Shown here piece by piece: positions 28,928 to 38,782 of a stretch of DNA of 64,000 bases. Each line of letters begins with the position of its first letter. The stretch's first letter is position 1. Position numbers and translations under genes: made by a program. The notes below the pieces were generated by a model. That model had not been told where the DNA came from, made no database searches, and saw only the letters and a list, made by a program, of their open reading frames with translations. The stretch comes from Thraustochytrium sp. TN22 (Eukaryota > Sar > Bigyra > Thraustochytrida > Thraustochytriidae), in assembly GCA_013306675.1 (NCBI GenBank), contig JABLUY010000011.1, positions 169,501-233,500 on the forward strand. The letters run 5' to 3'.

Positions 28928-31900
28928 TTACTCAATGCCGTCGTAGCAGGAGAGACCAATGCGGTTCTCGATGGAATCGTCGGCGCCGTGGGCGATGAGG
29001 AGCTCGCCGAGGCCCGACTCCTGGGCAACGTCGTAGCTAAAGGCAAAGTGCATGGCAGTGTTGCCCTGGGCGTTCTGGTGGTTGACCTTGGCGCCGCGCT
29101 TCAGCAGGAGTTCGGCTATGCGCTTGTTGAGGTTCTGGCAAGCGATGATGAGCGCGGAGTTCCCGTGCGAATCAGTCTCGTTCGGGTCAAAACCCATGTT
29201 GAGGGCGCTCTCCACACGGTTGAAGCGGCCGTTGCGAATTTGCGAAAAGACCGCATCCACTTCGGGGACCTGCTCGCTTGCACCCCCCGCGACGTCGGCC
29301 GCAGCAGACCCAGCGTTCTGCTGCCGTGACGCGGCGACCTTGGCCTCCCACTCGACGGCCTGCTTGTGCCGCTGCTCCTGCTCATTGAGAGGGCGCAGCT
29401 TGTTGCGGGCCAGGTCCAACTTCTGCACATGCAGCGCATGCCGCATACCGAGAACGTCGCGCATATCCTCGACACGCAGCTCCATGAGGAAATCGCCGTC
29501 GATGCAGGCCTCTGCAAAGGCCGGCTTGTACTGGCCCAAGGCCAGGGTGTCGAGCCAGCGCGCCACGTCCTGCACGGTCCACAGGCGCACGTCGCGCGGG
29601 AAGGGCTCCTTGAGTAAGTTCGCCGCGTCTTCCACGTCCTGCTGCCTGCGCAGCTGCTCGTGCTTCTCCCTGAGCTTGCTCTGCGATGGCCCGCCCACGC
29701 TCGCAGCCATCCCCGAGACGTCCTCGATATTGGCAGCCGCCGCCGCAGCCGCAGCAGCCGCAGCCGTGTCAGCAGAGGACGCGATGGCGTGCTGCGTCGT
29801 GTCGGCGTTGATGTCGCGTAGGTTCTTGAGCATGTTGATAGAGCTAAAGTAAGAGAGCGACATGCTCATGAACTGGAACTTGAGCAGCTCTTCCGTACTC
29901 GCAAACATCTGCTTGCTACGCTCCTCGTTCTCGCGGGCGGCGGCCGCCGTGGCCGCGGCCGCGGCCGCCGAGGTCGCCGTGGCGGATTCCAGCTCGATGC
30001 CCTTCTCGCGGAGCTGGTCCAGCTCCGCCTTTTGCTCCTCGAGAAGCTCCATGAGGTTGCGCTGCAGGCGCTGGAACTCGCGCTCCTTGCGCTTGCGCGT
30101 GCTCTCCATGTCGTGGATGCCGTGCTCCAAAGCACGCAGCTCCGACTTCTTCTCCTCCACCTCCTTGAAGACCGCCGCAAACTCCGCCTCGAGTTCCTTC
30201 TTCTTGCGCTCGCGCTCAGCGCGCTTGATGTGGATCTGCATCTCCAGCGCATACGACTCCGCCGCGCGCTTGCGTGCCTCGTCGTCATTCGCCGGGTCGT
30301 ACGCGCTGCCGCGCCTCGCGCGCGCCTCGCGCTCCGCCACCTCGGCGCGCGCGTCGAAGAGAGCCTTCTCGTGCGTCAGCTCGTGCAGCGTCTCGTCCAA
30401 CTGGTCCACGTCGCGCAGCTCCTGCTCCAGCACCGCCAGCTCGCGCTCCGACTCCTGCAGCCCGGCATGCACCTGGCTCACGCGCGTCTCGGCGCGCTCC
30501 TGGGCGCGATGCAGGGCATCAATCTCCTCCTGCTGCGCCGAGAAAGCCGCCTTGGAGTCCTCGATCAGCGCCAGCCCCAGCTGCAGCCGCTCCGGTCCCG
30601 GCTCCGCGCTCTCCCACGTGCGCTTGCGCTTCGCGCGCCGCCGCCCGCGCACGCCGCGATAGACGCGCTGGATTTGCAGCGCCGCCAGGTTCAGGATGCG
30701 TTCGTGCAAGAACTCCTCGCGCCCGCGCCACATGCGCCAGACGCTCTGGATCTTCACCGCCGACTTGCCCTCCTGGATGACGCGCTCGCGCTCCGCGCGG
30801 ATGCGCTCCGCCTCACGACGCGCCAGCTTGCGCCGGCAAATGCACTGCACCTTTGTTGCCGCGGTCTCCTGTCGCTTCACGCGCGCCTTGGCGCGGCCCA
30901 GCTTGCCGCGCACCACGCGCTGCATGGTCAGCACCGCCTGCGCCTCCTCGCGGTCCCGCAGCGCCATCATGCGCACCTCCGCGGCTCGCTCGCGACCCAT
31001 GCGCCCACGCTGCACCGCCTGCAGCCGCACGGCTGCTTGATACTGCTCGTCGCTCGCCAGTTTGCTCTGCTTCAGCTTCGACGTCCGCATGCGTGCCAGC
31101 CGCCCGCGGTACACGCGCTGGATTGTCACCGCCTGGGCGTCGCGCTGCACCTCGCTACGCCCCGCGCGCCCGGCCGCTTCTTGACGCAAGCGCTCCTCTT
31201 CCGCGGCCTCCATTTCGCGCCGCACCTGCTCGAACGCGTCTTCGTCAAGCTGCTCCACGCGCTCCACGACGGGCTGCGCCGCCTCCGCGGCCGCAATCGC
31301 GTCCTCGATCGCAGCCGCAGCTGTGCCCTTGCCCTCGGTGCTCGCCGTCGCCTTGTCCTCGCCATCTGCCCTGTCCAAGCCCGCCTCCACCAACGTGGCC
31401 GACATCTCTTCCTTTTCCTTCTCCTTCATCGTCATCTCTTCCACCCCCCCCGGCACCGGCGCCTCCTTCTCCTCCTCCTCCTCCTCCTCTACCTCCTTGG
31501 CCTTGGTCTCCTCAGGCGTCGTCTGCGGCGTCTCCCCACACCGGGTCCGTGTACCAACCTCCTCGCGCGAAACCAGCTGCAGCCGGTCTGCGCCGGTCTC
31601 GCGGCGCAGCGCGTCGGCCTGCTCCGTGCGATCCACCTTGCGCCCCAGCAGCTGCTGCTCCAGGAGCTCAATCTTGCGCCGGTCCTCCTCCTCCCACTTG
31701 CGCCGCCGGTCCTCTTGCTCGCGCCGCAGGTGCTCGATCTGCCGCTGCACCTGTTCGCGCATAGTCTCCTCGGGCGTCGGGGCGCGCGCTGGCGGCGTCT
31801 TGCGCGACTCCATGACCGTGTCCATGTCCAGACCGGCCTGGGCGAGCTTGGCGCGCATCTTGCCGTCCTCGGCCAGCTGCCGCTCCAGCGACTCCGAGAG

Positions 31901-34900
31901 CTCGCGCGCGCGCGCGCGCTCCGCCTCCACCTCGGCCATCATGGTGCGCTGCTTCTCCTCCAGAAGCTGGTGCATCTCAAGCTCTTGCTGGTCACGCCGT
32001 TCCTGCAGCTCACGCTCCAGCGCCAGCCGGGCCTCCTCCTCCTGCTGCAGCCTCTCCTCCTCGGCTCGTTGCCTCTCCTTGCGCAAGGCCTCCTCCTCGA
32101 CGCGCCGCATCTCCTCGAGCTCCTCCAACCGCGCCTGCCGCGCCTCGGCGGCAAGACGCTTCGTCTCGCGGTGCCGCCGCATCGCCTCCTCGAACTCGCA
32201 CTGCGCGCTGTCCTCCTCGCCCTCTGACGCCTCGTTGTTGCTCCCCTGCACCCCCTCCCTCCGCGCCGCGCCGCGCTCCTGGCCTCTCTTGTTGGACCGC
32301 GATCTCCGGCGCTTCTCTGCGTCCCCCACGAGCAGCAGCTCGCTGTCCTCCTCGCGAAACGCCGCGAGCGCCGCGCGGTCATTTTCGGCCAGGAGCTTTT
32401 GGCGCTCCTTGTTGTCCTCCGTGGCCACATAGTCCTCGTCCAGCGATTTCTCCCGCTCCTGCTGCTTCTTGCGCTTGGCACGAGTCGACTCGCTCACCTC
32501 CTTGGCGCGTTGCGATGCGTGCAGGCCGGCTGCAAAGTCGCTCTCGTCCGCGCCCACGCCAAGCAGGGTCTCCACCACGTCCACGAGCTGCGCCTTGGAC
32601 TCCTGCCGCACCTCGTGGCCGGCGCGCAGCCAAATCACAAAGGCGCCATCCGATCGCCGCAACGCGGCGCGCATCTGGTCCACCGCCTTGGGCCCCATCT
32701 TGCCCGAGGCGAGGAACTGGTGCGACCACAGGTGCGAGACCGTGCGGCCCTCAATGAAAGGGTCCACATTCGTCGGGTTCACCAACGCATCTTCCGTGCC
32801 CTGGACGACCACCACTGGGATGCCCAGCTTGCCCAGGCGCTCGCGCACGTCCTTGTGCCTCAGCGCGCCCTGGCACAGGTGCGAGCGGCCCTGCAGCGTG
32901 ATGGGGTTCCCCACGGCGGTGTAGATGTTCAACACCAGCGCCGGGTCCACGCGCCGCAGATAGTCGTCCGAGAAGAGGAAACGAGAAAAGTACGAGACCG
33001 GGAGGTCCGGCCGCCCTGCCGGGAAGCTCTCAAAGATGTTCACTGAGCTGTGCAGCACGGCCGCCAGCTGCTCGTCCACGTGCGCGAACCCGTTTACGCT
33101 CACCAGCCCGCGCAGGCACTTGCGGTACTCGGGCAGCCCACCGTATTCGGCCGCGAAGAAGCTCGCGATGTTGGCGCCGTTGCCGACGCCCACCAGGTAG
33201 AACGGCCGGATGGAGCAGCAAAAGTCGCCCTTGTGCTCTACATGCGCCAGGAGCTCGTGCAGCGTCGCTGCAACGAACTCGTTGTTCAGCACGCCCGCCG
33301 TCTCCGCCGGGAAGCGCGTGTGGGCCTGGCCTGGATAGTTGAACACCAACGCCTGCGACCCGTAGCACTTGCGTAGGAGCGGCTCCAAAAAGATCTGCAT
33401 GGCCTCGCATGTGTCAAAGAAGTCCTGCACGATTACCAGGTTCGGCGTCTCGCTCTCCAGGCCGCCCGTGCCCACGATCTCGAACGTCAGGCTCGTCTTG
33501 CCGTCCGAGCACACGAAGTCCCGCGTCGTCGTCGTCTTTGCGCTCGTCTCAGCGTCTGTTGCCGGCACCAGAGCGTCCTGACCGCCCGAGTGCAGCCGCT
33601 GCATCTGCTTTGCTTGCACCTTGCGCCGCGCGCGCAGCTCGCGCTTGCTCAGCTGCTGTTGCTCTTGCGACGGCAAGTCCTTCTTCCCACCGGCGTCGCC
33701 CACGTGCTGCCTCAGCGCATCCAGCTTGGACTCGTTCCAGGACGACGACAATGCATAGCTCTCGACGCCACCGGCGTCCGCGCGTCCGCGCCCACGCCCT
33801 CGTACGCCCTCCCGGACGCCGGCGCCCGCCAACGACACGTGCTGCACGTAGCTAAGACCAGTCGGCGACATGAGCGGCTCGGAGCCCTCCGGCCCGTTGT
33901 AATCCTCTTTCTCCACGCCGGCCAGGCACAGCTCGAGCTTAGGCCGCTTCGTGGACTCCTCTTCGGCGTCCAGCATCGCGCGCCGCGATGCCTTGTCGAA
34001 GCGCTGCCGCGGCCGTGCCCCACGGCGCTGCCGCTTGCGCTGGTCGTCCAGCTTGTCCTGCAGCGGAGCCACTTCCACGTCTGCCCGCGTGACGGCCTCC
34101 AGGTCCTCGGCCAGCTTCATGCTGGTCCGCAGGTACGCCGGCACCTCCACCATCTGGGACTCGGTCTGGTCCTGGAGTGCCTTTGCCACCTCGCCGGGCT
34201 CGTCGCCCTCCTCCGCGTTCTTCTTCTGTCTGGCCGCAGCGGCAGCCGCCGCGGCCTTTGCCTCAGGGTTCGCCGGCAGAAAGAGTAGCGGGTCGCTGCG
34301 CGGATGCGCCGTGCCGCGGCGGTATTTGTGCGACATGACCACGCCCAAAACAAACTCGCAGAACGCGGCGGCCGACGAGTTGATGTGCGCCAGCACGTGC
34401 GGTCGAAAGTCTGGGTCCCGCACGAAGGGCTCCAGGTCCACAATGCGCTGTGGTGGGATGCAGTCTGTGTCGAAATCTCGCATCATAGCAATGATGCGGT
34501 CGCCGTTGGCCACGATCGCCTTGAAGGCGTCCCAGCTCACCGGCCGCCCCGTGACGAGGAGCATGAGCGCCTGCGCCACCTGGACCACGGCGCTCGACGG
34601 ATTGTGGAACGACCGCAGCTCCGCCAGGGCCGGTCGGGTGATGGCCTGCACTGCCTGCCGGGCGCGCTCCGATGCCAACGCACGCAGCTCCTCGTAGCTC
34701 TGCGCCATGAGCCGCTTGCCCTCTGGAGTGAATGGGTTCACGCGCCGATCCACATAGCGGGCCTGGCCCAGGTCGAGCTCGCCGGCCGCCGTCTTGCGCT
34801 CCTGCTCCGTGCGGCGCTGCTCAATTCTTGCCACCACCTCGGCGTGGTGCGGGTCGAGCTTGTCGATCGCGCGGTTGCGTGCCTTGTCGATGGACGAGTA

Positions 34901-36850
34901 GATGTTGAAGCAGTTTGCGCACACAACCACCTGCTTGTAATAGTGGTTCGGAAAGTCGTGGCCCAGCTGGCTGGACTCCAAGTCCGCCACGCACTGCACG
35001 TAATCCCCGCGCTCTCCTCTCTGCATGCGTTTGAGGTGTAGCTCCACCAGCTTGCGCTCCATGCGCGCCTGGACGATGCTGCGAAAGGTCACGGACCGAG
35101 TCCGGTCGCGCAACTCCAGGTCGTCGCTTGTGTCCCCGTCCTCCTCCTCCTCCACCACCTCATCCTCGCTGAATACACCGCCCTGGGTCGCCAGGTCGCT
35201 GTGCTCGAAGCCGTCCTGACTCGTGCTCTTGGTGGTGGTGGTGGTGGTGCCGGCGGCGGCGGCAGTGGCAGCCGCGGCCGCAGCCTTTTTGCGCTTGGCC
35301 GCCCGCCGCAGCGGGGACGACCCGCGCAGCCGCGAAGACGGCGACGGCGGCGGCGCGAGCAGGCGGGCCTGCTGCACCGCGGCCGGGTCCACCGCCGCCT
35401 CGCCCATTTGAATACGCAGCTGGACCGCACAGAAGTCGCCCGGGCATGCCATGGTCTGGCTTGAGTCGAGCCCTTTGGTGCTATGCGCCTCCAGCTTGGT
35501 GCCCACCGCGAGGGCCAAGTCCTTGCGGTCCGAGCCTCCGGCCAGAGACCGCATGTAGGACCGCGCGCCGGCGGCCGCCCTCGTCTCGCGCACATTCTGC
35601 GCCGCCGCCGCCGCCGTCTCGTCGTTGGCCCCAGCATCCACGAGGTCCAGCTCGCTCACGCTGGGCGCCGCGGAAGTGGCGCTCTCGAGCGCCTGCGCCG
35701 CCTTGGCCTTGTACCTGCCCTGGGTGGCCTCACTGCGCCGCAACTCGTGACTCGTCATGTGCACGTGCCTCTTGCCGGTCTTGAGAAGCGCCATGTCGGC
35801 GATGTCCGTGATGCGCGCGCTCGTGTCTAGGCCGAGGTCACGCAGCACGAGGTCCTCCTCCACGGCGGTCTGTGCGCCCTTTTCGGCTTGCACGTCTGCC
35901 GCCACGGCTTTTCGGTGCTCAAAGTGCGAGGGCGGCTGGAAGTCCGTCGGCGTCGGCTGGAAGAAGGTGCCCAGCCCGCTGTCCGGTCTCGACTGCGTGC
36001 CATCCCCGCCCGTCACCACCACGTTGCGCGTGCCGACCAGCCATACGCGGTCGTTCACGTCGAGCAGGTACTCGGTAGTCAGCGAGATGACCCGGTGGCG
36101 CGAGGCCTGCTCCAAAGCGCGCACCAGCGCCTGCGCGGCAGCGTCCATCTGCGCGTTCACACTCGTGTTGCGCGACCGAATGGCCTCGCGCTGCGGCCGC
36201 CCGCGCGGTCCAAGCGCGATTGGTGCGCCCAGTCGGAACGAGAGCGCGCGGTGCCGCCCGTCGCCCTGCAGCAGGAACTCGTGGCGGAAATTCACCGCTT
36301 CCGCGGCCTCGTCCTCTTCTGCGGCACGCCCTACCGTGAGCGTGGCCTGCTCGTCGACGCCCTCAATCGCGGCTTGCCTCCACGGCGCCGTCTTGGGCGA
36401 CACGTACAGCTGCAGGCTCACGAGCTTGTCCTCCGGCCCGAGCTCGCGCAGGTCGCTCGCACTGAGCACGCGCCGTGAGCCGTCCTCAGCGAGCGCCGTC
36501 GCCACGCGTTGGGGAGCGTTAGCGCCAGCGCTGGCGCAGAAGCGCTGACGCACCACGTCCAGGACGCATATATTGCTAGGCCGCAGCGCGAGCGTGCCAT
36601 CGAGCGTCTCGAACGCCCAAAGCGACGGTACGCCGTTCTCGAAGAGCACCGTCTCAGGCAGCGGCACGCCGGCCATGGCGCGCGTCTCGTCAGTCGCCGA
36701 GGCGCCATGCCTCTTGAGTGCGCGGCATAGCGTCTCCAGCACCCATCGCCAGTCCTTGTCCTCGCGCTGGCCTTGCAGCGTCGCGACAGGCTCGACGGAC
36801 CTCACGATATGCCGCGTCTTGCCGTCCAGGTCCACGGCGCCCACGTCCAT
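28928..36850 (-). CDS. 2640-residue pseudo-alpha/beta-hydrolase, IQ, SAM and ankyrin scaffold protein
   Basis: One uninterrupted frame. Residues 1-~350 form an unrecognised ordered N-terminus. A Cys-containing segment lies near 600-650 (VVVCANCFNIY). Residues ~1120-1480 look like an alpha/beta hydrolase: FNYPGQAHTRFP, nucleophile-elbow position GVGNGAN near 1220, VVVQGTEDALV and RAGHEV supplying Asp and His. The elbow has Gly where Ser is expected, so catalysis is unlikely. Long charged coiled coils follow. Five or six IQ motifs lie at ~1905-2070 (TIQRVYRGRLAR, RLQAVQRGRMGR, KIQSVWRMWRGR, QIQRVYRGVRGR), predicting calmodulin/centrin binding. Another coiled coil precedes a SAM domain (~2413-2490, LWTVQDVARWLDTLAL) and C-terminal ankyrin repeats (~2530-2640, GNSALIIACQN, GNTAMHFAFS). 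Similar IQ/SAM/ankyrin giants occur in flagellate protists; a flagellar or cytoskeletal scaffold is my inference. Confidence 0.85.
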   Translation of the reverse strand: MDVGAVDLDGKTRHIVRSVEPVATLQGQREDKDWRWVLETLCRALKRHGASATDETRAMAGVPLPETVLFENGVPSLWAFETLDGTLALRPSNICVLDVVRQRFCASAGANAPQRVATALAEDGSRRVLSASDLRELGPEDKLVSLQLYVSPKTAPWRQAAIEGVDEQATLTVGRAAEEDEAAEAVNFRHEFLLQGDGRHRALSFRLGAPIALGPRGRPQREAIRSRNTSVNAQMDAAAQALVRALEQASRHRVISLTTEYLLDVNDRVWLVGTRNVVVTGGDGTQSRPDSGLGTFFQPTPTDFQPPSHFEHRKAVAADVQAEKGAQTAVEEDLVLRDLGLDTSARITDIADMALLKTGKRHVHMTSHELRRSEATQGRYKAKAAQALESATSAAPSVSELDLVDAGANDETAAAAAQNVRETRAAAGARSYMRSLAGGSDRKDLALAVGTKLEAHSTKGLDSSQTMACPGDFCAVQLRIQMGEAAVDPAAVQQARLLAPPPSPSSRLRGSSPLRRAAKRKKAAAAAATAAAAGTTTTTTKSTSQDGFEHSDLATQGGVFSEDEVVEEEEDGDTSDDLELRDRTRSVTFRSIVQARMERKLVELHLKRMQRGERGDYVQCVADLESSQLGHDFPNHYYKQVVVCANCFNIYSSIDKARNRAIDKLDPHHAEVVARIEQRRTEQERKTAAGELDLGQARYVDRRVNPFTPEGKRLMAQSYEELRALASERARQAVQAITRPALAELRSFHNPSSAVVQVAQALMLLVTGRPVSWDAFKAIVANGDRIIAMMRDFDTDCIPPQRIVDLEPFVRDPDFRPHVLAHINSSAAAFCEFVLGVVMSHKYRRGTAHPRSDPLLFLPANPEAKAAAAAAAARQKKNAEEGDEPGEVAKALQDQTESQMVEVPAYLRTSMKLAEDLEAVTRADVEVAPLQDKLDDQRKRQRRGARPRQRFDKASRRAMLDAEEESTKRPKLELCLAGVEKEDYNGPEGSEPLMSPTGLSYVQHVSLAGAGVREGVRGRGRGRADAGGVESYALSSSWNESKLDALRQHVGDAGGKKDLPSQEQQQLSKRELRARRKVQAKQMQRLHSGGQDALVPATDAETSAKTTTTRDFVCSDGKTSLTFEIVGTGGLESETPNLVIVQDFFDTCEAMQIFLEPLLRKCYGSQALVFNYPGQAHTRFPAETAGVLNNEFVAATLHELLAHVEHKGDFCCSIRPFYLVGVGNGANIASFFAAEYGGLPEYRKCLRGLVSVNGFAHVDEQLAAVLHSSVNIFESFPAGRPDLPVSYFSRFLFSDDYLRRVDPALVLNIYTAVGNPITLQGRSHLCQGALRHKDVRERLGKLGIPVVVVQGTEDALVNPTNVDPFIEGRTVSHLWSHQFLASGKMGPKAVDQMRAALRRSDGAFVIWLRAGHEVRQESKAQLVDVVETLLGVGADESDFAAGLHASQRAKEVSESTRAKRKKQQEREKSLDEDYVATEDNKERQKLLAENDRAALAAFREEDSELLLVGDAEKRRRSRSNKRGQERGAARREGVQGSNNEASEGEEDSAQCEFEEAMRRHRETKRLAAEARQARLEELEEMRRVEEEALRKERQRAEEERLQQEEEARLALERELQERRDQQELEMHQLLEEKQRTMMAEVEAERARARELSESLERQLAEDGKMRAKLAQAGLDMDTVMESRKTPPARAPTPEETMREQVQRQIEHLRREQEDRRRKWEEEDRRKIELLEQQLLGRKVDRTEQADALRRETGADRLQLVSREEVGTRTRCGETPQTTPEETKAKEVEEEEEEEKEAPVPGGVEEMTMKEKEKEEMSATLVEAGLDRADGEDKATASTEGKGTAAAAIEDAIAAAEAAQPVVERVEQLDEDAFEQVRREMEAAEEERLRQEAAGRAGRSEVQRDAQAVTIQRVYRGRLARMRTSKLKQSKLASDEQYQAAVRLQAVQRGRMGRERAAEVRMMALRDREEAQAVLTMQRVVRGKLGRAKARVKRQETAATKVQCICRRKLARREAERIRAERERVIQEGKSAVKIQSVWRMWRGREEFLHERILNLAALQIQRVYRGVRGRRRAKRKRTWESAEPGPERLQLGLALIEDSKAAFSAQQEEIDALHRAQERAETRVSQVHAGLQESERELAVLEQELRDVDQLDETLHELTHEKALFDARAEVAEREARARRGSAYDPANDDEARKRAAESYALEMQIHIKRAERERKKKELEAEFAAVFKEVEEKKSELRALEHGIHDMESTRKRKEREFQRLQRNLMELLEEQKAELDQLREKGIELESATATSAAAAAATAAAARENEERSKQMFASTEELLKFQFMSMSLSYFSSINMLKNLRDINADTTQHAIASSADTAAAAAAAAAAANIEDVSGMAASVGGPSQSKLREKHEQLRRQQDVEDAANLLKEPFPRDVRLWTVQDVARWLDTLALGQYKPAFAEACIDGDFLMELRVEDMRDVLGMRHALHVQKLDLARNKLRPLNEQEQRHKQAVEWEAKVAASRQQNAGSAAADVAGGASEQVPEVDAVFSQIRNGRFNRVESALNMGFDPNETDSHGNSALIIACQNLNKRIAELLLKRGAKVNHQNAQGNTAMHFAFSYDVAQESGLGELLIAHGADDSIENRIGLSCYDGIE

Positions 36851-37570
36851 GGCGCCGGCCTGTGCGCCTGCCCGTGCGCCTCACCTGCCCACGCGCCCAA
36901 GGCGCGCCGCGCTGCTCCGCCGCGCCTCGCGGTCTGGAGAGCGCGCGCCGAGCACCGCGACCTCGCCTCGCCTCTGCCAAGCCTTCGAACCAAGGCCTTG
37001 CTTGCACACGTTCGTGCGTACGTCTGTGCCCTGTCCTCCCTCGCCCTCTACTACCTCTTGTGTGCGTGCCGATGCCGGTGCGAGTCTGACATCTACTATC
37101 CTCGATCAACCGCCGCCACTGAGCGGAAACTCCAACACCCAAAACTCGCAAGTTTCCGAGCCAGGCAGCCGAGTGCCCCCCGTGCGCGAGGCTAGGCAAA
37201 CTTGGCCAGCTCTCTCCTCTCCTCTCCTCTCGTCTCGTCTCCTCTCGTCTCGTCTCGACTCGTGTGATGTGCCGGCGCCTGGCCGCCCGCCTTGATCGCC
37301 CTCCACGCTCCCTCCACAAGGCCGGGCCGCAGCCTGCCCGCCCTGGAACGGCCACAAGCGCGGCTCGCGCGCGAGCGAGCACTGCGCGCAGACCCCGACC
37401 GGAACCCTGACCTGCGCCGGGGCGCGTGCCACTACGGTCGCGCCCGCGCTCATGAGTCGCGATCGCCGCGCGGCGGCGGGCGCGCGCGCGCGGGGCGGCA
37501 GGCCGGCAGGGGCGCGCGGCGCGGGCGGAACCGCGGCGCCGCGACCCGACCGCCGAGGCGGCAGCGGCGC

Positions 37571-37606
<36 letters not shown>

Positions 37607-37687
37607 GCCGGCGACATCGAGCCCGGCACGGCGCGTATCCCGCTCGAGCCCGCCGGCGCGGTCCCCTTCGCCGGCGCCGGCGAGAGC
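36851..37687. promoter_or_regulatory. Divergent intergenic region, giant IQ gene / Q-rich gene
   Basis: About 840 bp with no clear gene. It contains a CTCCT/CTCGT pentanucleotide run at 37203-37262 and a GGCGGC trinucleotide run near 37569-37605. A reading frame from an ATG at 37452 runs in a different phase from the downstream gene, is Arg/Gly-rich, and looks spurious. Confidence 0.5.
37203..37262. repeat. (CTCCT/CTCGT)n pentanucleotide run
   Basis: About eleven 5-bp units alternating CTCCT and CTCGT, about 350 bp upstream of the giant IQ gene's start and 430 bp upstream of the Q-rich gene's start. Confidence 0.85.
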
Positions 37688-38773
37688 ATGGGCATGCTGG
37701 GCATGGACGGCGGCAGCGGCAGCGGTGCTGGCGCTGGTCCCGGCGCCGCTGCTGCTGGCGGCGCGTCGACGTGGATGTCGCGACTGCAGGCGGCGCAGCA
37801 GCAGGCGGCGCAGGGCAGGCCGGCGGCGCCGGGGACGCCGCGCAACTTGGAGCACGACGTGCGCTCGCGCCTGGGCAAGGGCGCCAATGCGCGCGTGCTG
37901 TGGCGTGAGCTGCGCTCGGCGCTCGGCGAGGCCGAGCTCACGCGCGTGGCGCGCCAAGGCTGGCAGCTGCATGACCAGGCGCTGGGCGTGCCATCTTCCA
38001 TGGCGGCCGCCTCGGCGGCCCCAGTGCACACGCCACTGCCGCACCCCGCGTCCATATCCATGTCCATGTCTTCGGGTTCCTCCTCACAGCTGCAGCAGCA
38101 AGCGCAAGGAGAGCGGCAGCAGCAGCAGCAGCAACAACAACAACAAGAACAGCACAGCGAACCAAAATCCCCTTGGGCGCTGGAGGGCCAGGACACGTTT
38201 TTGGATGCCGACGAGGCGGCGCGCACCGCGCCCATGCAGTCGTCAAGCTCCTTCTCCCCATCCGCCTTCCGCCTGCACTCCCAGCAGAGCAGCCTGAATC
38301 TGTACAGTGATCTGGACCTTGACATTGATCAAACTACGCCGCAGCGCATGGCGTCTACCTCATCGTCCTCCAACACGTCGTCGCCAACATGGGCCCCCGC
38401 CGAGCCGGCCTCCAGCAATGACCTGCAACCATGGCGGCCCGGCATTCACGCCAATCCACAAGGCGACGACGCCGCGAGCCAAGACCGCAGCGACGACGAG
38501 GGCAACTACAACGTCGAGCTGCATGCCGCTACCATGCAGGCGGCCGCCGCCTCGCGCACCAAACGTAGCCTTAGCACCGTGCTCGAGGCCGCACCAGACT
38601 ACTTCCAGCGCCATCACCGCTACGCTCCGGGCCCGGGCCCAGGGGCCGAAGTTGGTGCTTACGGCAACCAAGCGTACCCCACATACGGCGCCGCAGCGGG
38701 AGACGGCGCCGCAACGGGCGATGCCGCGCCGCACACCTTCTCACAGACCAAGCGGAACCGGGTGCACTCATGA
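37688..38773 (+). CDS. Gln/Ser-rich low-complexity protein, unrecognised
   Basis: 361 residues from the first in-frame ATG (MGMLGMDGG). The only ordered-looking part is residues ~30-100 (LEHDVRSRLGKGANARVLWRE, ELTRVARQGWQLHDQAL), a short helical segment. The remainder is Ser-, Gln- and Pro-rich with a ten-Gln run, a LYSDLDLDIDQ acidic motif and Tyr/Gly/Ala-rich C-terminal sequence. It could be a transcriptional or RNA-granule protein, but I assign nothing. The frame is open upstream for ~130 more codons of Arg/Gly-rich sequence without an ATG. Its stop is only nine bases from the convergent gene's stop. Confidence 0.55.
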   Translation: MGMLGMDGGSGSGAGAGPGAAAAGGASTWMSRLQAAQQQAAQGRPAAPGTPRNLEHDVRSRLGKGANARVLWRELRSALGEAELTRVARQGWQLHDQALGVPSSMAAASAAPVHTPLPHPASISMSMSSGSSSQLQQQAQGERQQQQQQQQQQEQHSEPKSPWALEGQDTFLDADEAARTAPMQSSSSFSPSAFRLHSQQSSLNLYSDLDLDIDQTTPQRMASTSSSSNTSSPTWAPAEPASSNDLQPWRPGIHANPQGDDAASQDRSDDEGNYNVELHAATMQAAAASRTKRSLSTVLEAAPDYFQRHHRYAPGPGPGAEVGAYGNQAYPTYGAAAGDGAATGDAAPHTFSQTKRNRVHS

Positions 38774-38782
38774 GTTGTCGCG

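Noticed and set aside
30032-32227. 731-codon plus-strand frame
   Set aside because: Antisense to the coiled-coil/IQ part of the giant gene; Leu/His/Arg-rich artefact.
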